Positions 26,126 to 35,265 of a DNA stretch of 64,000 nt are shown here, one piece after another. The DNA is from an uncultured Prevotellaceae bacterium (lineage in GTDB: Bacteria > Bacteroidota > Bacteroidia > Bacteroidales > Bacteroidaceae). A model generated the notes under the pieces. That model had not been told where the DNA came from, did no database searches, and was given only the letters and a program-made list of their open reading frames with translations. Within the stretch, counting starts at the first letter, position 1; each line of letters begins with the position of its first letter. The DNA is taken from the NCBI GenBank assembly GCA_947167935.1, contig CAMVJU010000001.1, forward strand, positions 119,494 through 183,493, given 5' to 3'. Made by a program: the position numbers and the translations under genes.

Positions 26126-26272
26126 GACCTTTTTTCGCGAATAACTTTTTTTTCTTATCAAGCTGTTTTTAGTCATTCTCTATAAGGAATCCATTAGCAA
26201 TCATTTTCAGGGTTTACGGTGCGAAGACGTAAGTTTTATGAGAAAATGTTTGGTTGTTTCAAACTAAATGAT

Positions 26273-26280
26273 TATTTTTG
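26273..26280 (+). promoter_or_regulatory. -7 element of the BspA-like gene
   Basis: TATTTTTG, preceded 12 nt upstream by TTTGGTTGTTTC at 26249-26260. The same two boxes with the same spacing occur at 28339-28370. Confidence 0.65.
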
Positions 26281-26310
26281 CAAAAATTACTGATTTATAA
26301 ACTATGTGAT

Positions 26311-27960
26311 ATGAACTACTTTTTCTTAAAACCTATTCAGAATCTGCGTTTGACATTACTCTGTACAGTTTTGTTATTATCGTTTTCCGCTCAAGCTAGT
26401 TTTTGGGGCGCAAGTTATAATGTAGGGCAACAAGTTGATTTGGAAGTTAGTAGTGGCTATGCTGATTACAAGTGGTATGTAACAAATAGTCAATATGTGT
26501 CGCTAGTAAGTGGCGGTGATGGTCGCAACTATGCTTATTATCAGGCTCATACTGTCACTCCCCCTGGTGTGGTAGTCCATATTGAATGCGATATATATTA
26601 CTATGAGGCCGGCCATAAAATTATTTATAACACAGAATATTTCGAATTTACGATTGTCGACGGTGGTGCTCAACCTCCTACGCCTGTTACCTATGTGACA
26701 ATGAATCCTTTGAGCTGCACACCTGCCGATGGAAGCACTAATGTACCTCTGAATGCTATATTCCAATTTAAATTCAGTGGACACTTAGAACAAAATCCTA
26801 ACTCAATCTGGTGGCCCACATTGGGTTATGGAGATTTCCCTACCTCATTTTGCTTCGATTATAACTCCAGGGATAATACAACTACCCTCACCGTGAGACC
26901 GTTGAACTACATAGGCGAGCCATTGACAATGAAACCAAATAATAAGTATTGGATTAGAATACCTGGGGGATTTCTTAAGATTGTAGGCGAATCAAAAGTC
27001 AATGATAACGAAATTTTTATTTACTTTACCACAGGCGATAGTAGCTCACCAGAACTGCGTGAACTCTATTATTACTTCTATGATGAAGGCATTGCTGCAG
27101 TTTCTCCACCACCCACTGGCAGGACTTATGCTGGTGACTTCTTCATTCCAGACCAAGTTCTTTATGGTGGAAAATATTATGATGTGATAGCTATTACAAA
27201 CAAAGCCTTTGCTGGATGCCAAGGGGTAACAAGTGTAATAGCAGGAGATAATTTGTTGGGTGCTGGCGAGGGAGCCTTTAGAGGTTGTATTGGACTAACA
27301 GAAATCGACATGCCCAATCTTCGTCTTGGTTATGATGGCACTTTCTATGGATGCACTAATCTTAAAAAGGTGATAATTAGTGATATGACTTATAACATAC
27401 CCAAGCAGTCTTTCTATCATTGTGAGAAGTTGATTTCCTATGATTTTCCAGATAATTATATAAATGAGATTGGAGAAGAGGCTTTCCGTGGATGTAATAG
27501 TCTGACTGAGATTTGTGTCCCTGTTGCTGTAACCATTGGCAACCATGCTTTTTCTGATTGTGCAAATTTGACAACAATCAAACTCGAAGGCTGTTCTGAA
27601 TATAAACTAGAGCAAGGTAATAATCTTGATTTAGGTGTTCAATTCTGTTATTTGCCAAATCTGAAGGACTTCTATTATTCAACTTCGGTGCCACCTATAA
27701 TCTCTAATGAATCATTCCGAGGAACGGATATCAGCAAAGCAACACTACATGTTCCATCTGATGCTGTTGAAACGTTTCGAAAAACAGCCCCATGGTCTGA
27801 TTTTGGCTCTATTGTTAGCATCACTAGTGATATTAAGGAAGTATTGAATAAATCACATTCTGATCCAAATACTCCATTTTACAATCTATCAGGCCAACGA
27901 GTAACAAATGTAACAAAAGGCTTATACATCGTAAAGGGTCATAAGGTGATTGTCAAGTAA
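26311..27960 (+). CDS. BspA-like leucine-rich repeat surface protein
   Basis: 549 aa from the ATG at 26311; a TTG at 26278 overlaps the promoter. A signal peptide (about 1-30) leads to an Ig-like region (about 35-115), an SbsA-Ig-like domain (about 125-235: SCTPADGSTNVPLNAIFQFKF) and LRR_5 repeats of the BspA type (about 290-490: AFAGCQGVTSV, EAFRGCNSLTEI, AFSDCANLTTI). It ends in an SGQRV...GLYIVKGHKVIVK tail common to secreted Prevotella proteins. Probably a surface adhesin. The gene is AT-rich compared with the core genes, and its neighbours are mobile-looking. Confidence 0.85.
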   Translation: MNYFFLKPIQNLRLTLLCTVLLLSFSAQASFWGASYNVGQQVDLEVSSGYADYKWYVTNSQYVSLVSGGDGRNYAYYQAHTVTPPGVVVHIECDIYYYEAGHKIIYNTEYFEFTIVDGGAQPPTPVTYVTMNPLSCTPADGSTNVPLNAIFQFKFSGHLEQNPNSIWWPTLGYGDFPTSFCFDYNSRDNTTTLTVRPLNYIGEPLTMKPNNKYWIRIPGGFLKIVGESKVNDNEIFIYFTTGDSSSPELRELYYYFYDEGIAAVSPPPTGRTYAGDFFIPDQVLYGGKYYDVIAITNKAFAGCQGVTSVIAGDNLLGAGEGAFRGCIGLTEIDMPNLRLGYDGTFYGCTNLKKVIISDMTYNIPKQSFYHCEKLISYDFPDNYINEIGEEAFRGCNSLTEICVPVAVTIGNHAFSDCANLTTIKLEGCSEYKLEQGNNLDLGVQFCYLPNLKDFYYSTSVPPIISNESFRGTDISKATLHVPSDAVETFRKTAPWSDFGSIVSITSDIKEVLNKSHSDPNTPFYNLSGQRVTNVTKGLYIVKGHKVIVK

Positions 27961-28052
27961 ATCAATCGGATTCGGGGGATGACAAGGGACAGATACGTGT
28001 CAGATTGAAGAGTAGGTGCCAGGGGGACGGGTGAGTGACATCAGTGTGACAC

Positions 28053-28153
28053 TAGGGACAGGCTCCTGTCATATGAAAGGGAATAATAGCAAAAGCTGGA
28101 GTCGCGAATCGCGATTTCAGCTTTATCTGAATACGAGCTTATACTTGATTCAG
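28053..28153 (+). repeat. About 100-bp dispersed element, copy 1
   Basis: Shares with the minus strand of 62714-62820 the order GGGACA..CTGTCAT, GAAAGGGAATAA, a hairpin around TCGCGAATCGCGA, TGAATAC and TACTTGATTCAGG. The hairpin arms differ in sequence between copies but both pair (28094-28122 here). Confidence 0.8.
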
Positions 28154-28362
28154 GTATCAGCTTTATCACCTCAATTTCAGAACAGATTGAAATGGATGAC
28201 GTAACGAACCGTTACCCCATCGGCAGGATGACGTCGCGAATCGCAACACCCTAAGATGCCAGGGGACATCGACATCAATCGGAAACAGGAATAACGGAAG
28301 AAGAAATCAGGATTCTAGATGCCAAGGGACAGGAAACATTTGGTTGTTTCTATAAAATATAG

Positions 28363-28370
28363 TATTTTTG
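28363..28370 (+). promoter_or_regulatory. -7 element of the frameshifted DNA-binding gene
   Basis: TATTTTTG with TTTGGTTGTTTC at 28339-28350, the same layout as the BspA-like promoter. Confidence 0.6.
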
Positions 28371-28393
28371 CAACGTAAAAAAGAAGACAAAAG

Positions 28394-28964
28394 ATGGCAA
28401 AGGATTTAACGACATCGGCAATCAGCCGACAGAACATTCTTAACAACCCAGTGGCCCTGCCAAGAATTCAAAAGGAACTCGGAATTGAGGCTCTGGAGTT
28501 CGAAGGACACTATGTGCTGACAAAGCAGATGGTGGCTGATTATTATGGAGTGGATGAAAGAACTATTGAGCGTTTACTAATCTCAAATGAAGAGGAACTA
28601 AAGCATAACGGTTATTTTTTTATGTAAAGGTAACTCATTGAAAGAGTTTAAGTTACATTTTGCGGGCGACATTGATGTCGCTCACAAAACAGTATCGTTA
28701 GGCCTTTTTGATTTCCGTTCGTTCCTCAATGTTGGCATGTTGCTTACAACAAGCGAAAAAGCGAAATATGTGCGTACCAGAATTCTTGATATAGTGATTG
28801 CTACTATCAACGAGAAGACTGGTGGCGGAACTAAGTACATCCATCGTAGGGTCAATGATGAAGATTACAGCGAGTCTATCAAACTGGAATTGATGGAGGC
28901 GATGAGTCAGGGAATCGGTTTCGAGGAGGACGAAGCATATGATGGCATAGGGACGAGTGAGTGA
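28394..28964 (+). pseudogene. Frameshifted DNA-binding protein (Fic-associated regulator type)
   Basis: The frame 28394-28627 (77 aa, VDERTIERLLISNEEELKHNGY) stops just after a T7 run. The +1 frame continues with LCKGNSLKEFKLHFAGDIDV...LGLFDFRSFLNVGMLLTTSEKAKYVRTRILDIVIATINEKTGGGTKYI. Removing one T would join both into one protein. As far as I recall, intact relatives are DNA-binding proteins found beside Fic toxins in Bacteroidetes and are longer. Here the end after GGGTKYI diverges and stops early, and no Fic gene follows. It is either a decayed gene or one read by slippage at the T run. Confidence 0.65.
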
Positions 28965-29102
28965 CATCATTTAGGCATGGCAGTGACAGAATCATTCTTA
29001 TTTCCCTATAGTGTAAATAAATCGGCCAGTTAATCATCAGAAGAAAAATATGTGACATTGGTGATAGGTCATCTGTCATTGCTTTCAAGAAAGCAAAAAA
29101 CA

Positions 29103-29128
29103 GGGGCGCAGCCAAACGGTTGCGCCCC
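29103..29128 (-). terminator. Terminator of mscL
   Basis: GGGGCGCAGCC pairs with GGTTGCGCCCC around an AAAC loop, 32 nt after the mscL stop on the minus strand. Confidence 0.75.
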
Positions 29129-29159
29129 CGTATATAAATAATGTGTAGGGTGGTGCGGC

Positions 29160-29543
29160 TTACTTCTTCTTCAGCAGGTCTCGAATCTCGGTGAGCAGCT
29201 CTTCCTGCGTGGGACCCTTGGGAGCCTCGGGAGCGGGAGCCTCTTCCTTCTTGCGCTGCATCTTGTTGATGCCCTTCAGCACCATGAAGATACAGAAGGC
29301 CACGATGAGGAAGTCTACGATGTTCTGAATGAATTTGCCGTAGAACAGCTCGGCCTCGCCAACCTTCACTGACAGGGTGGTGAAGTCGACCTTGCCCACA
29401 ATCATGCCAACGAGTGGCATCAGCACGTCGTCTACGAGTGAGCTCACAATCTTGCCGAAGGCAGCACCAATGATTACGCCAATGGCCATGTCCATTACGT
29501 TGCCTTTCATGGCAAACTCTTTGAATTCTTTAATCAGTCCCAT
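29160..29543 (-). CDS. mscL: Large-conductance mechanosensitive channel
   Basis: 127 aa. [40 protein letters not shown] is the first, pore-lining helix block; a second helix (about 79-97) and the [11 protein letters not shown] linker precede the C-terminal helix. It is an inner-membrane emergency valve for osmotic downshock. Monocistronic. Confidence 0.97.
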   Translation of the reverse strand: MGLIKEFKEFAMKGNVMDMAIGVIIGAAFGKIVSSLVDDVLMPLVGMIVGKVDFTTLSVKVGEAELFYGKFIQNIVDFLIVAFCIFMVLKGINKMQRKKEEAPAPEAPKGPTQEELLTEIRDLLKKK

Positions 29544-29591
29544 AGTGCTAAAAATTTTAGTTGTTAATGTTTATGGTTGAGTGTAGTTTTG

Positions 29592-29599
29592 TAAAGTTA
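29592..29599 (-). promoter_or_regulatory. -7 element of mscL
   Basis: TAACTTTA on the minus strand, close to TAnnTTTG, about 50 nt before the ATG. Confidence 0.45.
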
Positions 29600-29636
29600 A
29601 CGTTGCAAATCTCTGCTAAATGGTTGACTTATGACA

Positions 29637-29671
29637 ATTTTCAAATTCCTATTTTCAATTTTCAATTTTAT
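29637..29671. repeat. TTTTCAATTTTCAA simple repeat
   Basis: AT-rich 7-10-bp units between the divergent mscL and gapA promoters. Confidence 0.6.
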
Positions 29672-29709
29672 TAAGACTGAAATTTGATGCAAATATAGGA
29701 ATTATTTTG

Positions 29710-29717
29710 TAACTTTG
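29710..29717 (+). promoter_or_regulatory. -7 element of gapA
   Basis: TAACTTTG, giving a leader of about 77 nt. Confidence 0.6.
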
Positions 29718-29800
29718 TGCCCGAAAACAGAAAAAAATGCATCGGAGGGTGCAAAAAAGTGATTTTTTGATTTATTCATTCTATAACAAACAAAAAAACA

Positions 29801-30826
29801 ATGACAAAAGTTGCTATTAACGGCTTTGGCCGTATCGGTCGCCTCGCATTCCGTCAGATGTTCGAGGCTGAAGGTTATGAAGTAGTAGCAATCAACGACT
29901 TGACAAGTCCTAAGATGCTGGCTCACCTGCTGAAGTATGACACCGCTCAGGGTGGTTTCTGTGGCAAGTTCGGCGAGAACAAGCACACCGTTGAGGCTGG
30001 TGAGGACTTCATCGTTGTCGATGGCAAGAAGATCACCATCTATGCTATTCCTAACGCTGCTGAGCTGCCTTGGGGCAAGCTGGACGTAGACGTTGTTCTG
30101 GAGTGCACAGGTTTCTATACTTCTAAGGAGAAGGCTTCTGCTCACCTGACCGCTGGTGCCAAGAAGGTTGTGATTTCTGCTCCTGCCGGCAACGACCTGC
30201 CCACCATCGTTTACAACGTGAACCACAAGACCCTGACTCCCGCCGACACCGTGATCAGCGCAGCTTCTTGCACCACCAACTGCTTGGCTCCTATGACCAA
30301 GGCTCTGAACGATTTCGCTCCCATCCAGAGCGGTATCATGACCACCGTCCACGCTTATACTGGCGACCAGATGATTCTCGACGGTCCTCAGCGCAAGGGT
30401 GATGTGCAGCGTGCCCGTGCCGGTGCCCAGAACATCGTTCCCAACTCAACGGGTGCTGCCAAGGCTATCGGTCTCGTGATTCCCGAGCTGAACGGCAAGC
30501 TGATCGGCGCTGCCCAGCGCGTTCCCACTCCCACTGGTTCTACCACCATCCTGCACGCTGTTGTTAAGGGTGAGGTGACCGTTGAGGGTATCAACGCTGC
30601 CATGAAGGCTGCTACCAACGAGAGCTTCGGTTATACTGAGGAGAAGCTCGTCAGCAGCGACATCATCGGCATGAAGTTCGGTTCGCTGTTCGATGCTAAC
30701 CAGACCATGGTCAGCAAGATTGGCGACGGCAACTCTCTCGTTCAGGTTGTTGCTTGGTACGACAACGAGAACAGCTACACCAGCCAGATGGTTCGCACCA
30801 TCAAGTATTTGGCAGAGCTCAAATAA
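29801..30826 (+). CDS. gapA: Glyceraldehyde-3-phosphate dehydrogenase, type I
   Basis: 341 aa; the glycolytic oxidation of glyceraldehyde 3-phosphate with [15 protein letters not shown] starts the Rossmann fold; the nucleophile is Cys157 in [13 protein letters not shown]. It uses a narrow set of codons (AAG, CTG, GCT, GTT), as expected for a highly expressed gene. Own promoter and strong terminator. Confidence 0.97.
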   Translation: MTKVAINGFGRIGRLAFRQMFEAEGYEVVAINDLTSPKMLAHLLKYDTAQGGFCGKFGENKHTVEAGEDFIVVDGKKITIYAIPNAAELPWGKLDVDVVLECTGFYTSKEKASAHLTAGAKKVVISAPAGNDLPTIVYNVNHKTLTPADTVISAASCTTNCLAPMTKALNDFAPIQSGIMTTVHAYTGDQMILDGPQRKGDVQRARAGAQNIVPNSTGAAKAIGLVIPELNGKLIGAAQRVPTPTGSTTILHAVVKGEVTVEGINAAMKAATNESFGYTEEKLVSSDIIGMKFGSLFDANQTMVSKIGDGNSLVQVVAWYDNENSYTSQMVRTIKYLAELK

Positions 30827-30849
30827 TATTGCTGTTAGCAAAAGAAAAA

Positions 30850-30880
30850 GCCGTCCGACGTTTGTCGGGCGGCATTTTTT
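30850..30880 (+). terminator. Terminator of gapA
   Basis: GCCGTCCGAC pairs with GTCGGGCGGC around a short loop, then a T run. The same hairpin sequence, slightly changed, ends the FGGY kinase gene and its duplicated tail. Confidence 0.85.
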
Positions 30881-30891
30881 GTTTGGTGATG

Positions 30892-31083
30892 TTACCATTC
30901 TTCCTCTTCGTCGTCCCATTGGTAGCGGTGACGGCGCGAGCGGTTAGGATTGTTGCTATCGTCGGCATTTGGGTCGACTATGGGGTCTGAGGATCCTTTG
31001 CCACCGCCGCTGTATGCTATTAGCGTTGCGGTCTGCACATAGACCACTGTGCTGTTGGGGATAATATATGCTTTCTTTTTCAT
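30892..31083 (-). CDS. Small protein following the C10 protease
   Basis: 63 aa: MKKKAYIIPNSTVVYVQTATLIA, then a glycine/serine/asparagine-rich middle and a tail of mixed basic and acidic residues (RSRRHRYQWDDEEEEW). There is no clear signal peptide. It lies 12 bp downstream of the C10 protease gene on the same strand, so it is co-transcribed. Short MKK(K/T)YIxP proteins of this build are frequent in Prevotella. Function unknown; an inhibitor, substrate or peptide precursor are all possible. Confidence 0.65.
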   Translation of the reverse strand: MKKKAYIIPNSTVVYVQTATLIAYSGGGKGSSDPIVDPNADDSNNPNRSRRHRYQWDDEEEEW

Positions 31084-31095
31084 GGCTATTATTTC

Positions 31096-34000
31096 TTATT
31101 TGACAATCCTTTTCTTGTTTTTGTTAATGTAGAGGCCCTTCTTTGTGGGAGCTCCCTCCAGACGGCGACCGTCAATGGTGTACCAGTTGCTTTGGGACTG
31201 TAATACTCTCTGGATATTCTCGAGACCAGTGACGACATTGCCTTCACCGAAGTCAAGCACGAACCGGCGGCCACTATTCACGATGTCATTTGAGAACTGG
31301 AAGTAGGCGCGGCAGGCTTTCAGCGTACGCTCTTTGCCCGTATGTTTCAGCGTGTTATCATCCGTCATGTAATAGATGTCGTCGTTGGCGGGAGTGTTGA
31401 TGGTGAATGCATCGTAGTAGCCGATGAACTTCACTTGGCCGTCGGCCTTCGAGATGCGATTGTCTGTCTTGTCAATGATGACATTGTCGAATACAGGATT
31501 CACGATGTTTTCGCCGCTCTGCCACATAATAATATACGGCACACCTGCATCAAGTTTCGTTACAGCCTCGCCAAAGGTCAGAGTGACATGGGTACCCGTC
31601 ATCGTGGCATCGGTCAGCGTCTTCGCGGTAGCACCAGCCAAAGGGCTGTTAGCCAGTGTAACATCGAATGGCAGACAAATGGTGTTCCATTTTCCGTCCT
31701 TATAGAGCGTGCGGTTGGAGAGGATGACGCTGACGGTCTCGCCGTCATTATCATCTATCACGTCGCTGTTATCTCTGGCATCATCGGCCAGTTCTATCAA
31801 CTTGAGTGTGGTGAACATCACTGTCTCCCATCCGCTCTTTCCATTTGCTCCATAGTCGCCGCGCACCTGTAGTACATAATCCTTATCAGCCGCCAGTTCC
31901 TTTATCTCATAGGATTTCCCACTACATGTTGCATTGGTCCAGGTAACAAGATCGGGATTAAGGCTTGCGGACTCGATGTAGCCGCGAATCATCCAACCAT
32001 CGTCGCTGCTGATGCCAACCTGACTTGCATTGCACCAGGAATTACCTGACTTTATCCACTGATTGTTTGGTTCTGAGCTTGAACAACTTACCTTGACGTA
32101 AGTGCCTGTCTCTGTAAGTGTAATCCAGAGGTTGTTTCCTCGAGTAATCGCCACAGGCGTGTCAAACGTCACCTCGTGGAAACCATTCTTTTCAGGAGTT
32201 ACTACCGCTGTATAGAGTAGTGTACTAGGGGCATTATTACCACCTGAATATATTCTAATCGTAATGTCACCCGTATTGTAACTTGTTTCATAAAATGACA
32301 CTTTTGTCAGCAAATTCCCCGTAACCATGTTGCCAGGATACATAACGCCCCATGTCTGTTCAGATTCAGGCGAAGAGCCCCAGAGGGAATTCGCAATTCC
32401 ATCATCATATTTTAGCCATTCTGCTTCGGAAGAGGTAAAGTTATCAGGCACTAAACCATAGCGCACATCATAGTTGTCAGCCTTTCCTTCCCAACTGGCA
32501 AGAACCGAGTTGTGGCTAATCTTGTTGACGGTTAGGTCTGTGGGCTCAGGAGCGAGTTTGTCGGTAGTGAAAGTAATCTGTTCGCTCCAATACTGTGGGC
32601 TACTATAAGGGCTCACCATCACCGTGTATTCGGTTTCGGGCATGAGACCTGTTAACGTGTAAGGATTGGTGTCGGCTTCGATTGGGTTGAAGTTCGCATC
32701 AGTTCCTGTCTTATAGGCCACAAACCATTTTGTGGCATCACCGTTCTCCTGCCAGTTAAGCTTTGCACTCGTAGCCTCTATCTCGGATACGGCAAGACAG
32801 GTGGGTGCAATTGCGTCCACGACCTCGAAAGATGGCTGACTCTGATCGACCCAGCTAATATATCCTGGTGTTGGATTAGGACAGTATACACGCACATAAT
32901 AGTTACCGGTTCTGTCTGGCATAAACGTCAGGTCTATCTTTGTGGATTCTGAATTAGCGGGAATAAGGACGTTATTGCTAACATCATCATAGTAAGCCCA
33001 GCTGTTGTTTTGCAGATAGTAGATGCGCATACCGAGGTCTCCGTCATAGAGAACATCGTTATTGTTTTTCAAGTCAATAGTAACAGTAATCTCCTGATTC
33101 ACCCTGCGGTCGTTGCTGACGGTAGTGCCATTCAGGGACAAATCAATCGTATTGGCTTGGATGTCCGACATGTTGCCCTCCTCGTTAGCTTTCTGAATTC
33201 CGATGATAGCGTCTTGTCCGTAATGGTAGCCGTCGGTAGACGAACTGCCGCCAATTCCTTGAACATCGGGATCGAGTGCTGAGAGCACAAAGAAGTCGTC
33301 ACTTGTTCCGCCCCAACCCCAGTTGATGTGGAAGAAGTCGGTATCGTTATTAAACGTGTAGCCATCGCACACGAATTCGTGACCGCCGCCCGTCGACTGT
33401 CCTCCATAGCAGATGACACGACCTTGGCTCAGCTCGTAATACATCAATTCTATCCAGTTGGCATAAGTATAGAAGCTACGTTGTACGCAGGTGGTGGTAG
33501 CATTATAGCCGAAATAATTTTTCAACGCATCTGCCACTTTGTACGATGCCGCTCCGGAAGAGCCTCTGTCGTCTATATAGTAGTCCATTTCTACAGAAGT
33601 ACCGCAATACAGCATCAATTGTGCAATGGCTTGTGCCTGTTCAGTAGTATATGAATTGTTTTTATATTCATTTATCATCCGGCTCCAATAGATAGGAGTG
33701 TTTGAACCGACTGCGGCAACTGTAATCCCCCTTGTATCTGTTGTATAGCCAGGAATATAGGCAGTGGTATAAGTAGTGGTGGAGTTTACTCGCTTTTCCG
33801 TATAATACATGCATTGTGCCATAGCTGTTGCTACACAACCTGTAGCACTTCTTTGGGAATTATATGTAGGGCATAGGTTGTTATACGGTGTGCCCTGATT
33901 CCATTTGGTGCTCATCAGCGGGCCGATGTCTGCCTTCGAGGCTTTGTTGGCTCGTGGCATGGTGGCAGGTTTGTCGACTGAAACAATGCCGTGCTCCTTC

Positions 34001-34392
34001 GCCCAGGCAATCTCGTCGGCATAGCCTTGGAGCCAGGCGCGCATGTTGTCAGGCATATTGTCAGGATCGAGGGTGCCGCTGTCGCTATAGCCGAGGATGG
34101 GGACGGCCACGTCGTCGTTGGAGACGATGATGAAGCCACCGTTGTTACTGACGTTAAACACGTAGAGGCCGCTGACCTGCTTCTCCTGCATGAGCTGCGG
34201 CGTGGTGCCGGGGGCATGGCGCGGCCCGTTGCCGGCGGCGATGCGGCTGCTCAGGAAGGCCTGAGCCTGCTGGCGTGCCTGACTGGCCGTCACGTTGTCG
34301 GCCCATAGCTGGCCAACCGTTCCCCAGAAGGGGAAGAACAATGCAAGAAGCAACAGCACCGCTGCCCTCGCTGAATTAAATCTTGTTCTCAT
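31096..34392 (-). CDS. Streptopain-like C10 cysteine protease with Fn3-like domains
   Basis: 1098 aa: signal peptide (1-31); Spi-type propeptide (about 35-150, QAFLSSRIAAGNG...GFIIVSNDDVAVPILGYSDSG); C10 catalytic domain (about 155-400) with the nucleophile near Cys186 (SATGCVATAMAQ) and His near 338 (GGGHEFVCDGY); a domain of about 100 residues; fibronectin-like repeats (TCLAVSEIEATSAKLNW, LTVNKISHNSVLASWEG); and a C-terminal WYTIDGRRL...KGLYINKNKKRIVK tail. Secreted. The propeptide should keep it inactive until cleaved. A -7 element lies at 34433-34440. Confidence 0.92.
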   Translation of the reverse strand: MRTRFNSARAAVLLLLALFFPFWGTVGQLWADNVTASQARQQAQAFLSSRIAAGNGPRHAPGTTPQLMQEKQVSGLYVFNVSNNGGFIIVSNDDVAVPILGYSDSGTLDPDNMPDNMRAWLQGYADEIAWAKEHGIVSVDKPATMPRANKASKADIGPLMSTKWNQGTPYNNLCPTYNSQRSATGCVATAMAQCMYYTEKRVNSTTTYTTAYIPGYTTDTRGITVAAVGSNTPIYWSRMINEYKNNSYTTEQAQAIAQLMLYCGTSVEMDYYIDDRGSSGAASYKVADALKNYFGYNATTTCVQRSFYTYANWIELMYYELSQGRVICYGGQSTGGGHEFVCDGYTFNNDTDFFHINWGWGGTSDDFFVLSALDPDVQGIGGSSSTDGYHYGQDAIIGIQKANEEGNMSDIQANTIDLSLNGTTVSNDRRVNQEITVTIDLKNNNDVLYDGDLGMRIYYLQNNSWAYYDDVSNNVLIPANSESTKIDLTFMPDRTGNYYVRVYCPNPTPGYISWVDQSQPSFEVVDAIAPTCLAVSEIEATSAKLNWQENGDATKWFVAYKTGTDANFNPIEADTNPYTLTGLMPETEYTVMVSPYSSPQYWSEQITFTTDKLAPEPTDLTVNKISHNSVLASWEGKADNYDVRYGLVPDNFTSSEAEWLKYDDGIANSLWGSSPESEQTWGVMYPGNMVTGNLLTKVSFYETSYNTGDITIRIYSGGNNAPSTLLYTAVVTPEKNGFHEVTFDTPVAITRGNNLWITLTETGTYVKVSCSSSEPNNQWIKSGNSWCNASQVGISSDDGWMIRGYIESASLNPDLVTWTNATCSGKSYEIKELAADKDYVLQVRGDYGANGKSGWETVMFTTLKLIELADDARDNSDVIDDNDGETVSVILSNRTLYKDGKWNTICLPFDVTLANSPLAGATAKTLTDATMTGTHVTLTFGEAVTKLDAGVPYIIMWQSGENIVNPVFDNVIIDKTDNRISKADGQVKFIGYYDAFTINTPANDDIYYMTDDNTLKHTGKERTLKACRAYFQFSNDIVNSGRRFVLDFGEGNVVTGLENIQRVLQSQSNWYTIDGRRLEGAPTKKGLYINKNKKRIVK

Positions 34393-34432
34393 ATTATTAT
34401 TGTTTTGGGTTAATGAATTAACATGTTGTTTG

Positions 34433-34440
34433 CAAAGTTA
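34433..34440 (-). promoter_or_regulatory. -7 element of the C10 protease operon
   Basis: TAACTTTG on the minus strand, about 41 nt before the ATG. Confidence 0.65.
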
Positions 34441-34611
34441 CGGAGTAATTTCGCCGGCTTTCGATGGCAAAGATACAAAAAGTTTTTGATATTAGCAAAA
34501 TGTTTTTAGAAATACTTTTCATTTTTTTTCATATCGTTCCCATTCATAATTAAAAGAACGCCGCGTTTTCTTTCGTAAACGCCGTGTTTATGAAAAAAAG
34601 GCGCTATTTTA

Positions 34612-34687
34612 GCCTGTTTACGAAAATAAACAGGCCGTTTAGAAAAATAAACAGCCTATTCGTGAAAATAAACAGCCTGTTTATGAA
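34612..34687. repeat. 21-bp tandem repeats, cluster 1
   Basis: Three full units (34612, 34633, 34654) and a partial fourth. Each has the form GCCTGTTTA-CGAAAA-TAAACA, so TGTTTA and TAAACA can pair. The upstream 30 bp look like a decayed unit. Confidence 0.8.
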
Positions 34688-34805
34688 TCTCTTTAATATG
34701 CCCTGTGTGGTCTTGTGTCTCTGAAAACGCCCATTTCGGTGGTTCGCGCGGTAACGGACTCCCCCACTATAGAGGGGGGGCGGGTTCTGAATTCTCTGTT
34801 TTTCT

Positions 34806-34978
34806 CTTTTCTTCGTTTATTCGTTTATTCGTTAAGCTATGGTTTTTAGCATGGTAATCTGGCCAATATTTATATATTATATATATATATAATATATAAA
34901 TATTGAATTTTTCAGAAAAATGGGGTCAAATGGGGTCAAAATGGGGCCTTAACGAATAAACGAAGAAACGAAGAAAAG
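34806..34978. repeat. 173-bp nested palindrome
   Basis: Outer arms at 34806-34836 and 34948-34978 match in 30 of 31 positions. The centre is a perfect 42-bp AT palindrome (34864-34905). Between the centre and the right arm lie three direct AATGGGGTCA-like repeats (about 34919-34946). Confidence 0.9.
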
Positions 34979-35000
34979 AAGAAAACATGGAACACCCACC

Positions 35001-35120
35001 GCAAAAAGAAAGCCGTCCAACGTTGTCGGGCGGCATTTCCTTTTATTTGTAATGAGGGATTACTTGTTGTCTACGGCGGCCTGCTCGATAGGCAAGCACT
35101 TCTTGTAGTTGGCGGTGTAG
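35001..35120. repeat. Copy of the FGGY kinase 3' end and its terminator
   Basis: Matches 40518-40637 in 114 of 120 positions without gaps. On the minus strand it still encodes YTANYKKCLPIEQAAVDNK and the stop, but no gene leads into it. Confidence 0.95.
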
Positions 35121-35265
35121 GCAAGGTTTTTTGTGCCAACACCAACAAATTTGCCATATATGTAACTAATATCCAGCAAGATACAACGGTTGGTGTAGGC
35201 AGTGTAGGCAAAAACGCACAAAATAAAAATTATTTTTCAGCAATAAACGGCCCATTCAAAAAACA

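Larger units (their letters stand above)
25730..26310. other. Intergenic region behind the MntA-HepT pair
   Basis: Contains the toxin-operon terminator, the second 39-bp repeat, a stretch (about 25990-26040) resembling the sequence left of the cassette (about 24740-24790; shared TAGAGGT...CATCC...GAGGTCTATGT), a 14-bp inverted repeat and the bspA-like promoter. No gene is supported. Confidence 0.7.
27961..28393. other. REP-like repeat field
   Basis: Several copies of GATGCCAAGGGACA-like boxes (near 27979, 28016, 28255, 28318) and hairpins GGACAGG/CCTGTC (28056-28070) and TCGCGAATCGCGA (28101-28113). No gene is supported apart from the downstream promoter at 28339-28370. Confidence 0.7.

Noticed and set aside
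34735..34800. tRNA gene
   Set aside because: A GGTTCG-like string and a C5/G5 hairpin are present, but no cloverleaf arms can be formed. No tRNA or rRNA gene was found anywhere in the window.
34806..34978. Plasmid-type replication origin
   Set aside because: The palindromes and short direct repeats recall one, but there is no replication initiator gene or partition gene nearby; kept only as an unexplained structure.
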